Below are positions 60,039 through 64,000 of a stretch of 64,000 bases of DNA, piece by piece. The DNA is from Nocardia macrotermitis. GTDB taxonomy: Bacteria > Actinomycetota > Actinomycetes > Mycobacteriales > Mycobacteriaceae. Numbering within the stretch: position 1 is the first letter of the stretch; the number at the start of each line of letters is the position of its first letter. A program made the translations under genes and the position numbers. The notes beneath the pieces are model-generated. The model saw only the letters and a program-made list of their open reading frames with translations. It was not told the origin of the DNA and ran no database searches. The stretch spans positions 248,001 through 312,000 of the forward strand of contig NZ_WEGK01000009.1 in NCBI RefSeq assembly GCF_009604405.1. The letters are read 5' to 3'.

Positions 60039-60087
60039 GAATATTGCCGAAGTATGACATTACCGCCACTGTTGGCTTCAAATATTC
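60039..60087. promoter_or_regulatory. Imperfect inverted repeat between divergent genes
   Basis: GAATATTG (60039-60046) and CAAATATTC (60079-60087) are near-complementary A/T-rich half-sites about 40 bp apart in the 86-bp region between the GlxA-type regulator and the first microprotein gene. AraC-type regulators often bind such spaced sites. Tentative. Confidence 0.35.
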
Positions 60088-60105
60088 GCGCGCAAACTTA
60101 CTGCC

Positions 60106-60270
60106 ATGGCTACTTTGACACTGTTTCTCCTGGTCATCGCCGCGCTGACGGTCTACCTCCACCACCGGACCGGCGCCCACCCCGCCGGATCCTCGAATGT
60201 CGTCGACCGCGACGCGGCCCGGATCGACCACGAACTCCGCGCCATCCTCGGCATCCGCGAAACCCGCTGA
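60106..60270 (+). CDS. Small membrane protein (54 aa)
   Basis: The ATG at 60106 opens 54 codons. The product starts with a membrane helix (MATLTLFLLVIAALTVYL), then a short HHRTG turn and a charged helical tail (RIDHELRAILGIRETR). There is no recognised family. It begins 86 bp from the divergent GlxA-type regulator and is followed 15 nt later by another small gene, so a short operon is likely. Confidence 0.55.
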   Translation: MATLTLFLLVIAALTVYLHHRTGAHPAGSSNVVDRDAARIDHELRAILGIRETR

Positions 60271-60285
60271 AATCAGGACTCCCCC

Positions 60286-60456
60286 ATGACAATTCGCGCC
60301 CGTCTCCACCGAACCCGGACCGTCATCGGCGAATTGACCAGCCGCCTGTACACATTCGTCCCGGAACCCCCGCGACGCACCGGAATCCAACCTGCCGACA
60401 CCGCCCGCTACGGAATTCTGATCACCACGTCGAACGGCATCCGCGAACACGGCTGA
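60286..60456 (+). CDS. Small basic protein (56 aa)
   Basis: The ATG at 60286, 15 nt after the previous gene, opens 56 codons. The product is basic (MTIRARLHRTRTVIGELTSR at the start) and ends RYGILITTSNGIREHG, an ending that resembles the GIRETR tail of the preceding microprotein. A weak AGGA lies 8-12 nt upstream. No family is recognised; the paired layout and shared C-terminal motif support it being real. Confidence 0.45.
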   Translation: MTIRARLHRTRTVIGELTSRLYTFVPEPPRRTGIQPADTARYGILITTSNGIREHG

Positions 60457-60667
60457 GCCCGCCCGGAATTCACACCCGATCGATGTGATTCGGCGCTCTC
60501 GCGCAGTTCCGGCAGGCGCGGGCGCTCACCGGATTCGACTCACAGCAGGCGACATTCAGCCGATCACCGGATACGACCGACGCCGAGCGGCAACGGCCCC
60601 GGAGCCCAGACAGGACTCACATCGCATCAGCCCGGCCGGACCACACGGATCCGGCTCAGGGCGCGGC

Positions 60668-61327
60668 TCAGATGCTGTCGCCCGGATTGACCCGCGGCTT
60701 GGGCATCCGCATCCGGCGAATCTGCGAGGCCCGCACGAACGCGTACCAGCCCAACTGCATCGACGAATTGGTGCTCGCCGGGAAACGCTCCCGCACCCGG
60801 CGGTTGATGATGCGGCCGAGCACCACACCCTCACCGGCCATGAACACCATCATCACCAGCATCGCCAGCGTGACGTAGATCTGCACCGCCGGATTCAGGA
60901 ACATCGCCACGATCAGCAGCAGCGCCAGCGGCATGAACAGACCCACCAGATTGCGGCGGGCGTCGACCAGATCACGCACATACGCGCGGACCGGACCGCG
61001 ATCGCGCGCGGGCAGATACTGATCCTCACCCGCGGCCATCCGGGCCCGCCGGTCCGCGGCGGCGGCCCGGCGTTCGGCGGCGGCGACCTTGCGGTCGGCC
61101 TTACTGCCGCGCGTGGCCTTGCGCCTGGCCCGCGCTTCCTTCTGGGTCATCGGCGCCGGAGCCACCGGACCACGGCGTCTACCCTCGGCATCCCGCCGCT
61201 TGGGAGTCGGTCGCCCCTTACCCGCGGTGGCCGCGACATGCGCGGTCGAGCCATCGGTCTCGGCGGCCGGGGCTTCCTCGGCGAGGTCGTTACTACCGGC
61301 TGCATCGCCGCGGCGGAGGAACTTCAC
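60668..61327 (-). CDS. DUF3043 membrane protein
   Basis: A 219-aa protein with a long basic, Ala/Arg-rich cytoplasmic N-terminus (about 1-105, including MTQKEARARRKATRG), the conserved RDLVDARRNLVG segment, two membrane helices (LFMPLALLLIVAMFLNP and YVTLAMLVMMVFMAGEGVV) and a C-terminal domain with QLGWYAFVRASQIRRMR. This matches DUF3043 (Rv2206-like), an actinobacterial family of unknown function. It is divergent from the Fe-S protein gene. Confidence 0.87.
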   Translation of the reverse strand: MKFLRRGDAAGSNDLAEEAPAAETDGSTAHVAATAGKGRPTPKRRDAEGRRRGPVAPAPMTQKEARARRKATRGSKADRKVAAAERRAAAADRRARMAAGEDQYLPARDRGPVRAYVRDLVDARRNLVGLFMPLALLLIVAMFLNPAVQIYVTLAMLVMMVFMAGEGVVLGRIINRRVRERFPASTNSSMQLGWYAFVRASQIRRMRMPKPRVNPGDSI

Positions 61328-61558
61328 GCCGACCAGGCTATTGGATAGAGCATCGCCCTGGAAATGCGGTACGCCCAGATTGTTGTGTCACAACTCATAC
61401 CACACCGTTCAACCCCCGGTAACCCGGCGTTTCCGGGGTGCGCGGACACCCGGGCCCGGCCGGAGTGGCACTATTGGAATAGACACCCACGGGGGTGACG
61501 TTGACCGCTTACGAGCCGTGCGCTGTTACGGGTTGAACACAGGTCCCTAGGAGAGTTC

Positions 61559-61909
61559 ATGACTGTGCAGAACGAGACCACCACACACGGTGTGACACTG
61601 ACCGACGCCGCCGCCTCCAAGGCCAAGGCGCTGCTCGATCAGGAGGGTCGCGACGATCTGTCGCTGCGCATCGCGGTGCAGCCGGGCGGCTGTGCGGGCC
61701 TGCGCTACCAGCTCTTCTTCGACGACCGCGCCCTCGACGGCGATCTGATCGTCGAGTTCGGCGGCGTCAAGCTGGCCGTGGACCGGATGAGCGCCCCCTA
61801 CGTGCAGGGCGCCTCCATCGACTTCGTCGACACCATCGAGAAGCAGGGTTTCACCATCGACAACCCGAACGCCACCGGATCCTGCGCCTGCGGCGACAGC
61901 TTCAACTGA
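61559..61909 (+). CDS. erpA: HesB/IscA-type iron-sulfur cluster protein
   Basis: A-type Fe-S carrier of 116 aa. The three cysteines that hold the cluster lie in PGGCAGLRY and in the C-terminal SCACGDSF. It corresponds to Rv2204c and should insert Fe-S clusters into client proteins. AGGAGAG precedes the ATG by 5 nt. A perfect hairpin terminator follows the stop. Confidence 0.92.
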   Translation: MTVQNETTTHGVTLTDAAASKAKALLDQEGRDDLSLRIAVQPGGCAGLRYQLFFDDRALDGDLIVEFGGVKLAVDRMSAPYVQGASIDFVDTIEKQGFTIDNPNATGSCACGDSFN

Positions 61910-61921
61910 TATTGCCCCTCG

Positions 61922-61948
61922 GCGCGGAACTCCCTGCGAGTTCCGCGC
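61922..61948 (+). terminator. Hairpin terminator after the Fe-S protein gene
   Basis: GCGCGGAACTC and its perfect complement form an 11-bp stem around a CCTGC loop, 12 nt after the stop at 61909, followed by TGCGTTCGTTTC. A good intrinsic terminator. Confidence 0.85.
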
Positions 61949-62102
61949 TGCGTTCGTTTCGGCGCGTGCGGGGTCTGCGGCGGTCATCGCGTCGCGGGCT
62001 CGACCGCACGCGCCGGTGTCATGTGTTCACCCTTACCACTCGTGATCATCACGCGGTACGGTGAAGGCTGATCTCGCCTCGACAGTGAAGGACCGGGTTT
62101 TC

Positions 62103-63074
62103 GTGACCATCGCAGTGTCCGCATCCATCGCGACAGACCATCTGATGCGTTTCCCTGGAAAGTTTTCCGATGTGCTGCTCGCCGATCAGTTGCAGCACGT
62201 CTCGCTGAGTTTCCTCGTCGACGATCTGGTCATCCGCCGCGGCGGTGTCGCCGGGAACATCGCCTACGCGATGGGCCTGCTGCGCCGCACCCCGCTGCTG
62301 GTCGGCGCGGTCGGCGCGGACTTCGGTGAATACCGGAAGTGGTTGGAGGACAACGGCGTCGACTGCTCGGGCGTGCGGATCTCGCAGACCGCGCACACCG
62401 CGCGGTTCGTCTGCACCACCGATGAGACGATGGCCCAGATCGCCTCGTTCTATCCGGGCGCGATGAGCGAGGCCCGCGACATCTCGATCGCCGATCTCGC
62501 CGGAAACAACACGCTGGACCTGGTCCTGGTGGGCGCCAACGATCCCGACGCGATGGTGCGACACACCAGGCAGTGCCGCGAACTCGGCATCGCCTTCGCC
62601 GCCGACCCCTCCCAGCAACTCGCCCGCCTCGACGGCGAACAGGCGCTGGACCTGATCGACGGCGCCGCATACCTTTTCACCAACGAGTACGAGTGGGGCC
62701 TGCTGCTGCAGAAGACCGGCCTGACCCCCGAGGAGATCAGCAGCCGCGTCGGCATCCGGGTCACCACCCTCGGCGGAAAGGGTGTGGTGATCGTCGATCC
62801 CGACGGGGTCGAGGTGAATGTCGAAGTGGTGCCGGAACTTTCGAAGGTCGACCCGACCGGCGTCGGCGACGCGTTCCGCGCCGGATTCCTCACCGGCCAC
62901 ACCGGCGGACTGAGCCTGGAACGCTCCGCGCAACTCGGCTCGTTGATCGCCGTGCTGGTGCTGGAGACGGTCGGCACCCAGGAGTGGGTGCTCGATCGCG
63001 AGCGGGCGCTGGAGCGGATCGGCGCGGCGTACGGCGCCGAGGCGGCTGCCGAGATCGCCACCGTCCTGAACTGA
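62103..63074 (+). CDS. adoK: Adenosine kinase (PfkB family)
   Basis: PfkB-family sugar kinase of 323 aa closely matching M. tuberculosis AdoK (Rv2202c), which phosphorylates adenosine to AMP. Shared stretches include SIATDHLMRFPG, VSLSFLVDDLV, RGGVAGN, AQIASFYPGAMSEAR, AADPSQQLARL and the catalytic DPTGVGDAFRAGFLTG. GTG 62103 is chosen because homology starts at VTIAVS; an ATG at 62061 would add 14 residues not found in homologues. Confidence 0.92.
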   Translation: MTIAVSASIATDHLMRFPGKFSDVLLADQLQHVSLSFLVDDLVIRRGGVAGNIAYAMGLLRRTPLLVGAVGADFGEYRKWLEDNGVDCSGVRISQTAHTARFVCTTDETMAQIASFYPGAMSEARDISIADLAGNNTLDLVLVGANDPDAMVRHTRQCRELGIAFAADPSQQLARLDGEQALDLIDGAAYLFTNEYEWGLLLQKTGLTPEEISSRVGIRVTTLGGKGVVIVDPDGVEVNVEVVPELSKVDPTGVGDAFRAGFLTGHTGGLSLERSAQLGSLIAVLVLETVGTQEWVLDRERALERIGAAYGAEAAAEIATVLN

Positions 63075-63268
63075 GCCCCTGCTGTCGGTCGCCCGGAAAC
63101 CGTTCGGCGACAAGGCGAATCGCACACACCGTAGGGCACGCCGCGACCCGGTCGCGACGGATTCACACCTGCGGTGTGTAGCGCACTGTTCGCGAGCCGC
63201 TAGCACGGTGACCGTTCACAACCCGGCCGGATGCGTGCGATTGACCGACTGGCAATAGGGTGGTTCGT

Positions 63269-63982
63269 ATGGGATCCGACCGTTTGTACTTCCGTCAGCT
63301 ACTCGCCGGACGCGATTGGGCTGTGGGCGATCCGATCGCCACTCAGATGCGGAATTTCGCGTATCTGATCGGTGATCGTGAGACCGGCGACTGCATCGTG
63401 GTGGATCCCGCGTACGCGGCGGGCGATCTGGTGGATATCGCCGAGGGCGACGGACTGCGGCTGACCGGGGTGCTGGCCACGCACCATCATCCCGATCACG
63501 TGGGCGGCACGATGATGGGTTTCACCCTGCGCGGGGTGCGCGAACTGTTGGAGCGGGTGCAGGTTCCGGTGCACGTGCATCAGGAAGAGCTACCGTGGGT
63601 GGCCAATGTCACCGGGATCGCGCCCAGCGAACTGACCGGACACGAGCACGGCGACAAGGTGGGCGTCGGCGGTTTCGAGATCGAATTACTGCACACCCCC
63701 GGGCACACCCCCGGCAGCATGTGCTTCCTGTTCGAGGATCGGCTCGTCGCGGGTGACACGCTGTTCGTGGACGGCTGCGGGCGCACCGACTTCCCGGGCG
63801 GGGATTCGGACTCGATGTTCCGCAGCCTGCGTCATCTGGCGGAGTTGTCCGGCGATCCGGTGGTGTATCCCGGGCACTGGTACTCGCAGGAGCCGAGCGC
63901 GGCGCTGTCGCAGGTCCGCGAGAAGAACTACGTCATGCGGCCACAGACCCTCGAACAGTGGCAGATGTTGATGCCGGGCTGA
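63269..63982 (+). CDS. MBL-fold metallo-hydrolase (glyoxalase II-like)
   Basis: A 237-aa metallo-beta-lactamase fold hydrolase. The zinc site is THHHPDHVGG, with further ligands in LLHTPGHTPGS, the Asp of VAGDTLF and the His of VYPGHWYS. The pattern resembles glyoxalase II/persulfide-dioxygenase-like enzymes; the substrate is not evident. ATG 63269 is chosen over GTG 63260, three codons upstream. It is the last complete gene; only 18 bp remain to the window end. Confidence 0.88.
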   Translation: MGSDRLYFRQLLAGRDWAVGDPIATQMRNFAYLIGDRETGDCIVVDPAYAAGDLVDIAEGDGLRLTGVLATHHHPDHVGGTMMGFTLRGVRELLERVQVPVHVHQEELPWVANVTGIAPSELTGHEHGDKVGVGGFEIELLHTPGHTPGSMCFLFEDRLVAGDTLFVDGCGRTDFPGGDSDSMFRSLRHLAELSGDPVVYPGHWYSQEPSAALSQVREKNYVMRPQTLEQWQMLMPG

Positions 63983-64000
63983 AAAACCCGGCCGCGCGCC

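Noticed and set aside
1..64000. Prophage, transposase or integrase genes
   Set aside because: No such gene was recognised in any frame with convincing motifs; the accessory block shows rearrangement but no visible mobilising enzyme.

Overview
The window is a high-GC actinomycete chromosome segment, most likely from Nocardia or a close mycolic-acid relative (Rhodococcus, Gordonia). The clearest evidence is gene content and order. From left to right it carries recognisable counterparts of the Mycobacterium tuberculosis run Rv2171 to Rv2208: lppM, metF-like, idsA2/crtE, mptA, Rv2175c, pknL, aroG, the Rv2179c exoribonuclease, Rv2182c, Rv2183c to Rv2186c, pimB', Rv2189c/Rv2190c, Rv2191, trpD, ctaE-qcrCAB, ctaF-ctaC, asnB, cobS/cobT, a DUF3043 protein, the HesB-type Fe-S protein and adoK. 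Comparison with M. tuberculosis is from memory, not from a search.

Region 1 (1-13.3 kb): carotenoid genes (cruF-like, a family 2 glycosyltransferase, crtE, crtI, crtB) are interleaved with cell-envelope genes (lppM, mptA). crtE/crtI and mptA/crtB overlap by ATGA, so mptA appears to sit in a carotenoid operon. The pknL kinase has four PASTA repeats and is divergent from its presumed substrate, the Rv2175c-like DNA-binding protein. Region 2 (13.2-27.2 kb): aroG, an exoribonuclease, an acyltransferase, a tightly overlapping operon (ArsA-like ATPase, Cys-rich protein, ROK glucokinase), two START-like proteins, pimB', a membrane metalloprotease, two NlpC/P60 hydrolases and a DEDDh exonuclease/GIY-YIG fusion. 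Region 3 (27.7-34.3 kb): ctaE-qcrC-qcrA-qcrB (cytochrome bcc plus oxidase subunit III) and trpD.

Region 4 (34.3-49.2 kb) looks accessory. It holds a broken nSTAND/WD40 gene, YdcF, MaoC, TetR, half of an MFS transporter, a hypothetical protein and a sulfation module (cysD, cysNC, DUF1214, SDR, sulfotransferase) divergent from an IclR regulator, then an FAD oxidoreductase. Region 5 (49.2-64 kb): ctaF-ctaC, asnB, a Tat-exported phosphatase, cobS and a cobU-cobT fusion, a zinc-finger/HTH protein behind a double palindromic operator, a GlxA-type regulator with two microproteins, DUF3043, the Fe-S protein, adoK and an MBL-fold hydrolase.

The most unusual material is structural. There are several tandem repeat loci, including an 8-bp VNTR, a 60/120-bp higher-order minisatellite between cobT and cobS, and repeats that copy gene 3' ends. 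A 63-bp element with 11-bp terminal inverted repeats lies in frame inside cysN. A 26-codon microORF fits exactly between qcrA and qcrB. Two perfect TGTCAGG-N5-CCTGACA operators flank a promoter in front of the zinc-finger/HTH gene.
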